From Bacillota bacterium (lineage in GTDB: Bacteria > Bacillota_I > Bacilli_A > RF39 > UBA660), in NCBI GenBank assembly GCA_018381595.1, contig JAGZRP010000004.1:1-17668 (forward strand): a stretch of DNA of 17,668 nt, read 5' to 3'. Below, piece after piece: positions 6,186 to 15,120 of the stretch. The stretch's first letter is position 1. Every line of letters begins with the position of its first letter. The notes under the pieces were generated by a model. The model worked only from the letters and a program-made list of their open reading frames with translations. It was not told the DNA's origin and did not search any database. Position numbers and translations under genes: made by a program.

Positions 6186-8531
6186 TTATTTTTCTAAAGC
6201 AATCTTATAGTATCCTTCTTTTTCCTTTTTGATCTCCCAGTTCTGTCCATTTACCACAGCGTTGTCCAAACATTTTTCTGCGTATACAGTAAAATAGCTG
6301 GCATCCATATCCGTGTTTATAAACAAGGTTCCCTCTTCTATCTTTGCTTTCAAATTCTGTACGTTACCATCATCAATATACGTGTCTCTAATTTCATCTT
6401 CACAAAATAATATGACATCTAAATTTTCGTACTTTTCTTCAATATTCTCTGGAATCTTGGTTAACATTGGAATCATTTTATTTTGACGAATAAACACTGG
6501 AATCTTATCTAGTTCGATTTTTCTCTTAACCCATCTACCGCCTTTTATTCTTTCATGCGTAAACAAATCAATCCATTGTCCATTTGGCAAATATACATCT
6601 ATTTCATCCTCCTGATCAAATACTGGTACAACCAAAAGAGAATCTCCTAGGAAATATTCCAACTCTACATTACGGGCACTTCTATCCTCTGGATATTCCA
6701 TTACTACTGGCCTAATTACAGGAATATCTGAGAGGTGTGTTTTATAAGTTGTACTGTACAGATACGGTAATAATAAATGTCTTATATCATTAAATTTCTT
6801 AAAAATCTTTTCTGCTTTTTCTCCAAAATTCCAGGGTTCTCTTGGTGTTTTCCCATGACATCGGCTAAGTGAATTAAAAAATCCAAACTGACAACTTCTA
6901 ATATACTCCTCATCTGTAGGAACACATTCATACCCTTCATGATCTGTATTATAGAATCCCCCCATATCAAATCCCCAAAAAGGAATTCCACTCATAGCAG
7001 CACTTAAGCCTCCTCTAAGAATACATGCATGATTATTTAAATGGGTAGATGAATCTCCTGCCCACGCTGCTGGAATAGTATGAGAGCCTGCATATCCACT
7101 TCTTCCCCAAAGCATTGGAAGTTCTCCTAAAGGGATTTTCACCTCTGCCATAATATCATAAATTGTTTTGGCATATAAAAATGTTAGTTTATTATGTCCC
7201 TGAATTCCTGTAGAACCATCAAAATAAACCGCATCTTCTGGAACAGCTTCTGAAAAATCAGTTTTTACTGCTCCAATGCCCATACTAACAACTGACCTTA
7301 CTTTAGGCTTGTACCACTCTATAAAATGTGGGTTTGTAAAGTCAAAGCATCCTACCTTTGAGGTACTTGTTGCCGTAGAATAAAATCTGCTTGTAACACC
7401 TTTTGTATTTTTTACCAAAAATCCCTTTTCTTCTGCTTCTTTAAAATATTTTGAATTCTCATCAATATAGGGGAAAATCCAAAGACAAAGGTGGATTCCC
7501 TCCTTTTTTAACTTGTAAATCATTTCTTCTGGATTAGGAAATCTTTCATAGTCCCAGACCCAAGCGCCTGCGTCACCTTCTTTCTGCCATCCATCGATAT
7601 GTATTACATCAATCTTAATATCCCTCTCTTTAGAAATCTTTACTACTTCATAAATTTCATCTTGAGTTTGATATGAACATTTTGACATCCAAAGTCCCAG
7701 AGCCCACTTGGGAATCATAGGAATTTTTCCAGTTTGATTTATATAAGACTTTAAGAGTGCCTTATAATCATTTCCCATCCAAATGACATAGTCTAAGACT
7801 TTATCTTCTACGCTCATGTTATATGCCACATTTGAAAAACTACCCATCTCAAATTTCGACCTTGTATAAGTATTTAACAGAATAGCATATCCCCTACTAC
7901 TCATGAAGAAAGGATGATTTTTATAAGATTTTTCCGTATTCGTGCTTAGAGCATCTGTTTGCCAACAATTAATAGTCTGTCCTCTCTTACAAAAATTCGT
8001 AAATTTTTCTCCGAAACCGTAGAATTCTTCATCTGCATATAAATACATTGTTTCATTAACGCCAATAATCTCTTTATTTTCATCATAAGTGAATCCTACG
8101 GGCAAATTTTTACACATATTATCCACATTGGAATCTTTAATCTGCTCTTTTGTTTTTAACTTTCCATCAAGATAATAGCTAACTTCCCACGGATATTTCC
8201 TAACCCTAGCTTCTATCTTCCCTTTAGATATAGAAATAAATTCTTCGTTTTCCGTTATATTTACGCCATTCTGTCCTTCTAACTGATATATACTATTATC
8301 AAAAGGCTGCTCATTTCCAGGCGTATACATACGAAAACGAAATGCGGTTTCCCCAACACATTGAATGAACACTTTTACTGTGTTCTCTTTGTAAGTATCT
8401 ACTACAAATTCTACTCCATCTGTTCTCTCTGTATAACTCTTTATACCTGTTAAAAAATCAAAATTGTGATGGAATATTGTTTGTAAATACCCCAACTGTG
8501 GATTATAGCTTACTTCTACTTTTCTACCCAT
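6186..8531 (-). CDS. Glycoside hydrolase family 31, alpha-xylosidase (YicI)-like
   Basis: This 781-residue retaining alpha-glycosidase has an N-terminal beta-sandwich (about 1-265) followed by the barrel. The catalytic nucleophile is D425 in KTDFSEAVPEDAVYFDGS and the acid/base is D493 in WAGDSSTH; both lie close to their places in E. coli YicI, and the total length (772 in YicI) agrees. The segment after the nucleophile matches the alpha-xylosidase subgroup rather than alpha-glucosidases. There is no signal peptide, so it works in the cytoplasm on imported glycosides. The HIDGW segment (311-315) differs from the YicI loop, so specificity may differ. AGGAGG lies 6 nt before the ATG. It is the first gene of the catabolic block and probably frees the sugar used downstream. 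Confidence 0.92.
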   Translation of the reverse strand: MGRKVEVSYNPQLGYLQTIFHHNFDFLTGIKSYTERTDGVEFVVDTYKENTVKVFIQCVGETAFRFRMYTPGNEQPFDNSIYQLEGQNGVNITENEEFISISKGKIEARVRKYPWEVSYYLDGKLKTKEQIKDSNVDNMCKNLPVGFTYDENKEIIGVNETMYLYADEEFYGFGEKFTNFCKRGQTINCWQTDALSTNTEKSYKNHPFFMSSRGYAILLNTYTRSKFEMGSFSNVAYNMSVEDKVLDYVIWMGNDYKALLKSYINQTGKIPMIPKWALGLWMSKCSYQTQDEIYEVVKISKERDIKIDVIHIDGWQKEGDAGAWVWDYERFPNPEEMIYKLKKEGIHLCLWIFPYIDENSKYFKEAEEKGFLVKNTKGVTSRFYSTATSTSKVGCFDFTNPHFIEWYKPKVRSVVSMGIGAVKTDFSEAVPEDAVYFDGSTGIQGHNKLTFLYAKTIYDIMAEVKIPLGELPMLWGRSGYAGSHTIPAAWAGDSSTHLNNHACILRGGLSAAMSGIPFWGFDMGGFYNTDHEGYECVPTDEEYIRSCQFGFFNSLSRCHGKTPREPWNFGEKAEKIFKKFNDIRHLLLPYLYSTTYKTHLSDIPVIRPVVMEYPEDRSARNVELEYFLGDSLLVVPVFDQEDEIDVYLPNGQWIDLFTHERIKGGRWVKRKIELDKIPVFIRQNKMIPMLTKIPENIEEKYENLDVILFCEDEIRDTYIDDGNVQNLKAKIEEGTLFINTDMDASYFTVYAEKCLDNAVVNGQNWEIKKEKEGYYKIALEK

Positions 8532-8563
8532 ATGTTACCTCCTAATTGCCTTTCTTGAATTTG

Positions 8564-8569
8564 ATTTTA
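8564..8569 (-). promoter_or_regulatory. Possible extended -10 promoter before the GH31 gene
   Basis: In the 103-nt gap between the regulator and the GH31 gene, the minus strand reads TGCTAAAAT, an extended -10 element with TAAAAT at 8569-8564, 32 nt before the start codon. No convincing -35 hexamer lies 16-18 nt upstream, which would suit an activator-dependent promoter. No terminator hairpin is seen in the gap, so read-through from the regulator genes is also likely. Confidence 0.35.
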
Positions 8570-8634
8570 GCATAATAACGGACGCAACTTTATGAATATT
8601 TTTACTTGCAGAATATAACTTTTTTTCCTTATTT

Positions 8635-10191
8635 TCACTCGATTTTTTTCCTCGCTCGATATTCTTCTGGCGTTAATCCATAACTTTTTTTGAATGATTG
8701 AATGAAATGAGAAACGTCATTATATCCCACTTCAAATGCTATAAAACTAATCTTCATATCTTTATTTTCTAACAATGTTTTTGCCTTTTTTAAACGATAT
8801 TGAATTAAATATTTCGAAAAAGTCATTCCTGTTTCTTGGCTAAATAATCTACTACAATAAGAATAATTCATAAAATATTTATTTTCAGCTAACTCTCTTA
8901 AAGAAATATTTTTATAATAATTATCTTCTACATAATGAACAATTTCTTCAACAATTTTACTTTTTTTCTTTGTATTTTCTTTTCCGCTACATATCACTAT
9001 TACCATTTCTTTCAGATAGTTTTCCAGCTCCTCAATATGTTTAAATTTGTACAAATCATAACGTCTGGAAAACATAACTTTTATATCTTTTAATTCTTCA
9101 ATATCCTCATTTTGATATAATTCTGCATAATAATTCCCTAAAATTTTCAATATTTCTACAACTGCCATGTACAGTTTCTGTGCACTTTCTTCTTTAATGA
9201 TTATGTCCTCTAAAATACTGTGAATTACTTGATTAATTTCTTTTTCTTTTCTAGTTCTTACTATAGATTCTAGCTTAATTTCTTCTTCTTTTCCAATTCT
9301 TGCTTCATATCCGTCCATATTTTTATAAAAATATGCTCTATTCCATCCTTGTATCAATCTCTGATTTAAAGCATATAACGCCTCATTGTAAGACTGATGT
9401 ACCTTCTCTTTAGATGAATATACTAGTCCTACACCCATAGTGATATTCATATGTTTACATATACAAAAATACGATAACATACTTTTTACTTTCTCCTGAA
9501 CAATCAGTTCATTATCCATACATTCTATTCCACTCAAAAGCATTACATATTCCTCATTAATTTTAGAAAAAAAGAAATCCTTTATGAACCCTCTATATTT
9601 TTCCTTAATGATTCTATTCACTAATTCTACATCTGTCACCAGTTCTTCTTCTTGCATCACAACTATGCAGAATTTTTCTTCTTGATGTATTGCATTATAA
9701 CTAAAAAATTCTTTATACAATTCTTCGTGAGCCACGATTGTCTTCACAGGGAAATAATTTTTGGTTGCCTCCCATTGATAATAATTCTTAATTTTTTCTT
9801 GATTTCGACTCTTCTCTTCCTGTTTCTCTAAAACCTTTTTTACTGGTGGCAAAAGATTTTCTTTATAAATGGGTTTTACGATATAATCTTTTACATTATA
9901 GCGAAGTGCCTCTCTTGCATAATCAAAATTTTCAAAGGCAGTCAGAATAAGAATATCTATTTCAGGTCTATGTTTATGTAAATATGAGGCCAGTTCCAAT
10001 CCTCCCATTTTTTTCATTTGTATATCTGTTATAACCAATGCAATATCTTTATATTCTTCTAGTAATTCTATGGCCTTCATTCCATTTACTGCTTCTCCAC
10101 ATACCTGAATGTCCAAATCGCTTTCTTGTAAGATTTTGACAATACTTTTTCTTGCATAATACTCATCTTCTACTACTAATATTTTTTTCAT
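8635..10191 (-). CDS. YesN-like response regulator with AraC-type DNA-binding domain
   Basis: The 518-residue protein begins with a receiver domain (about 1-120): acidic E8 and D9, phospho-acceptor D56 in LVITDIQM, the T in LTAFENF, and the K in VKPI. A middle region of about 290 residues resembles the linker typical of YesN proteins. The last 100 residues hold two helix-turn-helix units of the AraC family (ISLRELAENKYF and KISFIAFEVGYNDVSHF). Its ATG overlaps the TGA of the sensor kinase gene (ATGA), so the pair is translated together. It is expected to activate transcription of the adjacent sugar transport and degradation genes when phosphorylated by that kinase. Confidence 0.93.
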   Translation of the reverse strand: MKKILVVEDEYYARKSIVKILQESDLDIQVCGEAVNGMKAIELLEEYKDIALVITDIQMKKMGGLELASYLHKHRPEIDILILTAFENFDYAREALRYNVKDYIVKPIYKENLLPPVKKVLEKQEEKSRNQEKIKNYYQWEATKNYFPVKTIVAHEELYKEFFSYNAIHQEEKFCIVVMQEEELVTDVELVNRIIKEKYRGFIKDFFFSKINEEYVMLLSGIECMDNELIVQEKVKSMLSYFCICKHMNITMGVGLVYSSKEKVHQSYNEALYALNQRLIQGWNRAYFYKNMDGYEARIGKEEEIKLESIVRTRKEKEINQVIHSILEDIIIKEESAQKLYMAVVEILKILGNYYAELYQNEDIEELKDIKVMFSRRYDLYKFKHIEELENYLKEMVIVICSGKENTKKKSKIVEEIVHYVEDNYYKNISLRELAENKYFMNYSYCSRLFSQETGMTFSKYLIQYRLKKAKTLLENKDMKISFIAFEVGYNDVSHFIQSFKKSYGLTPEEYRARKKIE

Positions 10192-11975
10192 TTATCTTTA
10201 TTCTCCTCTTCCAGATTTTCAATTCCAAGTAATAGTTGTATCTCCGTTCCTTTATCTGCCTTATCAACTTTCACTCCATATTTTTCTCCATAGTAATTTT
10301 TAATTCTAGTATTTACATTATTTATTCCAATACTTTTTTCTTCCTCATCAATATAAGAAATTCTTCTTGTTCTCTCGCAAAGAATTCTATTTAATTCTTC
10401 TCTTTTTTCACTATCAATCCCACAGCCATTATCTTTTACAAGTATTACAATACCATCTTCACATTTGAACGCCTTAATCCAAATTTTATTGTCATTTTCA
10501 TCCATCGTAAATCCATGTTCAAAAATATTCTCAACAATAGGCTGTAAAATAAATTTCACAATTCTTACTTGCTCAATCTGTCTTTCTATCTCATATTCTA
10601 CGCTAAAACAATCATGAAAACGTATTCTCTGAATTTCTAGATAAGCCTTTACCATTTCCACTTCCGTCTTTAAGGAAACAAAACGACTACCTTTTACATT
10701 GTATTGCATAATACAAGAAAGATTTTTTGTAATTTCCACAATCTCTGGAAAATCGCTAAGTTCCCCCATAGAAGCAATTAAATTTAATGTATTATATAAA
10801 AAGTGCGGATTGATTTGATATCGCAGCATTTTAGACTGAATTTTTCTTTGATTTTTTTCATAAATAATTTCTCTTACCAGATATTCATTCATTTTATTTG
10901 CAATTTCATTGTAGTTTTCTATCACATTGGTAATTTCTCTTGTTAATTTCATATGTTCTAAATTTATAATTTGAAGTTGATTTCCTTTAGTATGGCTTAT
11001 TTTTTTACAAAATTCTTCTAATGGTTCAATAATTTTTTTTGTATAATAAACAGAAAAAGAAACCACTAATATCAATGCTCCTAAGAGAAATATACTATTC
11101 CACTTTATCTTTTGATTAACCTCTTCAAACATCCTTTCTTCTGGTATTACTTGAATAATTTTCCATCCGGAAAGCATGTTCTGTCTGGAACTTATATAAA
11201 AAATTTTTCCTTTACTCTGAAATGTATCTACTATTAGATTTTCTTTCATCATTTTTTGACTTTTATCAAAAATATATCCTTTTTCTTCTTTCTGATATAA
11301 ATCTTCTCCGATATGAAACAGTTCCTGTTCCCCCGTCAAAATAAAACACTCACCGCTATTTTCATAAAAAACATTTTCTAAAATACTTTGAAATGTTTTA
11401 TAGTTAATATCAACTGCTAAAAGAGCAATAGGCGTATTTCCATACGTGTATAAAGGATATAAAAAAGTTAAAATATTCGTGTTATCCCCCTGTAAGCCCC
11501 CATAATAATATTCATTCTCTTTTCCTTCAAACAGCATCCACTCTTTTGTCATGTTTCTAATAGTTTTGACATATTCTTCTGGTATAGATGTATCCGTACA
11601 ATAAATGTTTCCATATTCATTTACTATGGTAGCTCTCAAAATAAGTGTGTCCATAGAAGCAATATGTTTTAATGCATTGTCCATGTAATTCTGATTTTCG
11701 AATTTTGTACCGATATCATTTTTTTCATTATTTTCCAGCAAAATATTTCTAGCATAGTTATCCGTATAACAAATTTGTTTTAGTCCTTTTATATTATTTA
11801 AAGATATAGTAATCATATCGTCTATCCGCTCCCCAGCGGTCTTCATTTTCAAAACTTCAGCCTGTCTAATTTCTTTTATATTAATTCCATACACAACAAG
11901 ATTTACTGTAAAAATTGCAATGGTTATCACCAAAATCACACTTACAAAAGAACTTCTAAAAGAACGCTTTTTCAT
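10188..11975 (-). CDS. YesM-like sensor histidine kinase
   Basis: This 595-residue membrane kinase has a first membrane helix at about 9-30, an extracellular sensor region of about 260 residues (probably Cache-like), a second helix at about 293-311, a HAMP segment, and a His_kinase domain of the LytS/YesM type with the phospho-acceptor H391 in QINPHFLYNTLN. The ATPase domain follows: VENIFEHGF (about 481-489), VKDNGCGID and GINNVNTRI. The ATG has AAAGGTAG 6 nt upstream. The gene lies just after the transporter operon's terminator, so it may be expressed by read-through. Such kinases sense oligosaccharides directly or through the binding protein of the neighbouring importer; the ligand is not known. 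Confidence 0.93.
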   Translation of the reverse strand: MKKRSFRSSFVSVILVITIAIFTVNLVVYGINIKEIRQAEVLKMKTAGERIDDMITISLNNIKGLKQICYTDNYARNILLENNEKNDIGTKFENQNYMDNALKHIASMDTLILRATIVNEYGNIYCTDTSIPEEYVKTIRNMTKEWMLFEGKENEYYYGGLQGDNTNILTFLYPLYTYGNTPIALLAVDINYKTFQSILENVFYENSGECFILTGEQELFHIGEDLYQKEEKGYIFDKSQKMMKENLIVDTFQSKGKIFYISSRQNMLSGWKIIQVIPEERMFEEVNQKIKWNSIFLLGALILVVSFSVYYTKKIIEPLEEFCKKISHTKGNQLQIINLEHMKLTREITNVIENYNEIANKMNEYLVREIIYEKNQRKIQSKMLRYQINPHFLYNTLNLIASMGELSDFPEIVEITKNLSCIMQYNVKGSRFVSLKTEVEMVKAYLEIQRIRFHDCFSVEYEIERQIEQVRIVKFILQPIVENIFEHGFTMDENDNKIWIKAFKCEDGIVILVKDNGCGIDSEKREELNRILCERTRRISYIDEEEKSIGINNVNTRIKNYYGEKYGVKVDKADKGTEIQLLLGIENLEEENKDK

Positions 11976-12010
11976 TTGTTACTACCTTTCTATCAATTTT
12001 TTATCTTTGT

Positions 12011-12056
12011 AAAACAAAAACAGGAAGGGTGTCAGTAATTTCTGACATCCCTCCCT
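12011..12056 (-). terminator. Intrinsic terminator between transporter genes and sensor kinase
   Basis: On the minus strand the arms 12056-12042 and 12035-12022 form a stem of about 14 bp with one bulged A and a 6-nt loop, followed by a T-rich tract (12020-12011, read as GTTTTTGTTTT). It begins 5 nt after the second permease stop codon and ends 35 nt before the kinase start codon. It should separate a highly expressed transporter transcript from lower, read-through expression of the two-component genes. No clear promoter is visible between it and the kinase gene. Confidence 0.85.
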
Positions 12057-12061
12057 AAATA

Positions 12062-12901
12062 TTAAGACTTTACAGCTCCTTGTGTCAAGCCTGAAACAAT
12101 ATGCTTCTGTGCACAAGCATATGCTATCAACACTGGAATCATAGCAATAAGGTAAGAAGCAAATGCTAAGTTATAATCAAACGAATATTGTGATTTAAAA
12201 TTATATTGAAATAATGGCAATGTCCACATATCCTGTGACTGATTTAATATTAATAAAGGCATTTGAAAATCATTCCATACCCATAGTGCATTTAACACAA
12301 AAATAGTTGCTAGAATGGGTCTAATCATAGGAAGCACTATTTTCACATAAGCCTTTACCGTACCACATCCATCAATATAAGCGGCTTCTTCCAAATCTCT
12401 AGGTACAGATCTGATATAATTCACAAGTAAAAATACCCCTTGAGAAGATGCCAATGTAACACACATAATGATTAAGCCAGGTATATTACATAAATTTAAT
12501 TTTGAAAGATATTTTACTAATGGTACCATAATAACTTGAAATGGTACAAAAATACCAGCCAAAAGATAAAAATACATAGTCTTATAATACCTTTTTTCCA
12601 TATTTCGTGCTATTGCATAAGAACACATTGGAATCAAAACCATAATAAGAAATACAGATACCAAGGTCACCACTGCTGAATTCCTAAAAAACACAAAATA
12701 ATTTGCTTTTTGAAGAACATTTACAAAATTTCCTAAATAAAAACTCTGCGGAAAGGAAAAAAAGCTTTGAGAAGATTCCTGTGGTGTCTTTAAAGCGGTA
12801 ATGATAGTAAGATAAAAAGGATAGAGAATAACTATCATTCCTGTAATCAATAAAACATAGGACAATATCTTTAATATTCTGCTACTTTTACTTCTTTTCA
12901 T
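12062..12901 (-). CDS. ABC sugar transporter permease, CUT1 MalG type
   Basis: This inner-membrane permease has about 280 residues and six hydrophobic segments. The EAA loop that docks the ATPase reads DLEEAAYIDGCGTVKAYVKI, about 100 residues from the end, as in MalG-type subunits. ATG 12901 is chosen because AGGTG lies 6 nt upstream; an in-frame GTG at 12910 overlaps the upstream permease gene by 8 nt and has a worse site. It pairs with the MalF-type permease to import an oligosaccharide or glycoside delivered by the binding lipoprotein. No ATPase gene is present; CUT1 importers of Firmicutes commonly share an MsmX/MsmK-type ATPase encoded elsewhere. It is the last gene before the terminator. 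Confidence 0.92.
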   Translation of the reverse strand: MKRSKSSRILKILSYVLLITGMIVILYPFYLTIITALKTPQESSQSFFSFPQSFYLGNFVNVLQKANYFVFFRNSAVVTLVSVFLIMVLIPMCSYAIARNMEKRYYKTMYFYLLAGIFVPFQVIMVPLVKYLSKLNLCNIPGLIIMCVTLASSQGVFLLVNYIRSVPRDLEEAAYIDGCGTVKAYVKIVLPMIRPILATIFVLNALWVWNDFQMPLLILNQSQDMWTLPLFQYNFKSQYSFDYNLAFASYLIAMIPVLIAYACAQKHIVSGLTQGAVKS

Positions 12902-12902
12902 C

Positions 12903-13811
12903 TTACTCACCTACCTGTTTATTACTTGTCAATCTCAGTGAAAATGCCGCTACAACCCCCACGATTACAAATAAAATCATAGCTTCCGCCACTGAAATGC
13001 TAAATTTTCCTTCATTGATCGCATGGCGATATATCAATAACCCTACTGCCTCTGTTGACTGTGCAGGCCCTCCATTAGTCATAGCTTTAATATAGTCAAA
13101 TACTGTCAAGCCGGCTTTTGCTTGTGTGATAATTACCATATTTAATACTGGAATTAAGTACGGTATAATCACATTCCAAAATCTTGCCCAATTTCCAGCT
13201 CCATCAATCGTTGCTGCTTCCAAAAGTTCCTTCGGTACACTCTGCAATCCTGCTATAAAAAGCACTGTAGGAATCGCACAACCCTGCCAAATATTTACCA
13301 TCAAAATAGCAATAGCCGCCAGTTTAGGATTTCCAAGAGGGCTTGTAGACAACGCCTTTATATTCAACATTTCGCCTATAACTGGAACTGCTCTATAAAA
13401 TAACTCATTCCAAATCAATCCAACAGTGACCATGCTTATGACTGCTGGAATAAAATAAATAGAGCGAAAAAGAGTAGATAATCTCTTAATTCTGTTTAAC
13501 GCCAATGCTATCATAAGAGGAATAACTATAAGAAGTACCACTAATGCTATCGTATACCCAATATTAAACCATATGGCTTCCCTAAATCTTTCGTCAGTCA
13601 ATACTTTTACATAATTCTCCAGGCCAACAAACGTATAATCTTTAGAAATACCATTCCAATCTGTAAAGCTATAATACACTCCAATTAACATTGTTACTAA
13701 AAAGAATATTGTATATAAAATTACAGTTGGCAATGTAAAAGCAAACATAATACGATTCTTCTTTGATTGTGAGCGCCTTTCTTTTATTTCAGTTTTACTT
13801 ATCCTCTTCAT
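12903..13811 (-). CDS. ABC sugar transporter permease, CUT1 MalF/UgpA type
   Basis: This 302-residue membrane protein has six hydrophobic segments, the first at about 23-45 after a basic N-terminus (KRISKTEIKERRSQSKKNR). The EAA loop is ELLEAATIDGAGNWARFWNV. It is of the short MalF/UgpA/LacF class that forms a heterodimer with a MalG-type partner. AAGGTGATG lies just before the ATG, and the gene starts 20 nt after the binding-protein stop codon. It ends 1 nt before the preferred start of the next permease, consistent with a tight three-gene transport operon. Confidence 0.92.
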   Translation of the reverse strand: MKRISKTEIKERRSQSKKNRIMFAFTLPTVILYTIFFLVTMLIGVYYSFTDWNGISKDYTFVGLENYVKVLTDERFREAIWFNIGYTIALVVLLIVIPLMIALALNRIKRLSTLFRSIYFIPAVISMVTVGLIWNELFYRAVPVIGEMLNIKALSTSPLGNPKLAAIAILMVNIWQGCAIPTVLFIAGLQSVPKELLEAATIDGAGNWARFWNVIIPYLIPVLNMVIITQAKAGLTVFDYIKAMTNGGPAQSTEAVGLLIYRHAINEGKFSISVAEAMILFVIVGVVAAFSLRLTSNKQVGE

Positions 13812-13831
13812 TCACATCACCTTCTTAACAA

Positions 13832-15109
13832 TCACTTAGAATCTTCTACCGCTTGGTTCCAGTCATTTGTCATTTCTGTTAAGAATGCATCTACATTCTT
13901 ATCCAATAATACATTCTGGATTTTTCCTCTTTTTGTATCTTCCAATCCTGTTGGAGGATATGCTCCATCTGCTTCAAATCCATTTGCTTCTACATAGTCA
14001 AAAAATGGCTGGAACTGAGGAACTTCCGCTTTTACCCCTGTTACACAAGATGGGCTCTTGTCATTATCTGTATAAATCTGAGCCCCTTCTACAGAAAGTG
14101 CAAAAGATAAAAATTTATCAATGGCTTCCATTTTTTCCAGTTCATCTGCTATCTTTGCATTTACACAAAAACCTGTATCTACAGTCTGTGTTGCAATCGG
14201 TTTTCCATTATCATTCGGAAGAACAGCAAATTCTACATTAAAGTCTGGATTTGCACTCAAAAATGATGGTAATGTCCAACTTCCTTGAATAAACATCCAG
14301 CCTTCTCCGTTTGCAAAGTCATTAATCGCCTGGTCATAACCAAGCGCAAGTGAATCTTCATTAGCATAATCCAACAATTGAATCATTTTTTCTACACTGC
14401 TTTTATATTCTGGAATTGTCTCAAAAGACTCTTCTCCTGCTTTCATCTTTTCATATTCGTCTTCATGGCTTCCTAAATCTCTTGCTTCAATATTAGTCCA
14501 CAAATTAGAAGCCACCCAAGAGTCCTTATTTGGTAAAACAAATGGTATTTCTCCTTTCGCCTTAATTTCTTCAGCAAGAGCAATTAATTCATCCCATTTG
14601 GTAGGCATAGTATATCCAGCCTCTTCAAACTTATCTTTATTGTAATAAACTCCCATAAAATTGACATTGTATGGAGCCATGTAATTTTTCCCGTCTTTTG
14701 CTTTTACAGCATCCAGATACTTGCTATCTATATTTTTCATATAATCCTTTTCCGATAAATCCAACAGCAATCCTTCATCCTCAAACTGCACAAATTGTGC
14801 ATCTGTTGGCCAATGATTCATCAGATCTGGAAGATTATCACTGCTAGCTCTTGTCATCAAAACTTCCTGAGCATCTGGAACCACATTCTGTTTAATGACA
14901 ATATCTGGGTTTTTTTTCTGAAATGCTTCAATTACTTTGGTATAGCTTTCTGCTGCTTCACGTTTTACTTGCACAAATTCAATTTCTACCTTACCTGAAG
15001 ATTTTTCTTCACTCTTTCCTGAATCTGTCTCTTTTTTCTGTCCGCATCCAACTACAAACGTTGAAGCCATTGCCAAACACAATGTCACTGCCATAATTTT
15101 TTTCTTCAT
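13832..15109 (-). CDS. Extracellular sugar-binding lipoprotein (CUT1 SBP)
   Basis: The mature protein is a type 1 solute-binding protein of the family found with MalF/MalG importers. The start is ATG 15109: it gives a standard lipoprotein signal (MKKKIMAVTL..., lipobox VVGC with acylated C22) and has AAAGGCGG 9 nt upstream. A frame open further upstream to 15172 would spoil the signal peptide, so it is rejected. The length is 425 residues. After a Ser/Glu/Lys-rich linker, the chain carries typical binding-protein blocks such as EAFQKKNPDI and PTKWDELIALAEEIK. It should catch the oligosaccharide at the cell surface and hand it to the two permeases, and may also inform the sensor kinase. Its promoter lies close to the IS110 element. 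Confidence 0.92.
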   Translation of the reverse strand: MKKKIMAVTLCLAMASTFVVGCGQKKETDSGKSEEKSSGKVEIEFVQVKREAAESYTKVIEAFQKKNPDIVIKQNVVPDAQEVLMTRASSDNLPDLMNHWPTDAQFVQFEDEGLLLDLSEKDYMKNIDSKYLDAVKAKDGKNYMAPYNVNFMGVYYNKDKFEEAGYTMPTKWDELIALAEEIKAKGEIPFVLPNKDSWVASNLWTNIEARDLGSHEDEYEKMKAGEESFETIPEYKSSVEKMIQLLDYANEDSLALGYDQAINDFANGEGWMFIQGSWTLPSFLSANPDFNVEFAVLPNDNGKPIATQTVDTGFCVNAKIADELEKMEAIDKFLSFALSVEGAQIYTDNDKSPSCVTGVKAEVPQFQPFFDYVEANGFEADGAYPPTGLEDTKRGKIQNVLLDKNVDAFLTEMTNDWNQAVEDSK

Positions 15110-15120
15110 ACTTATAATCC

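Noticed and set aside
330..8531. A sulfoquinovose pathway (GH31, isomerase, PfkB kinase, aldolase, reductase)
   Set aside because: The gene types are similar, but the GH31 segment around HIDGW and the nucleophile region are of the YicI type and do not show the arginine/tryptophan sulfonate-binding pattern of YihQ as remembered. Kept only as an alternative for testing.
13867..14241. Open frames on the plus strand inside the operon genes (for example 13867-14241 and 1640-1909)
   Set aside because: They are opposite-strand shadows of well-supported genes, with no ribosome binding site or recognisable domain.
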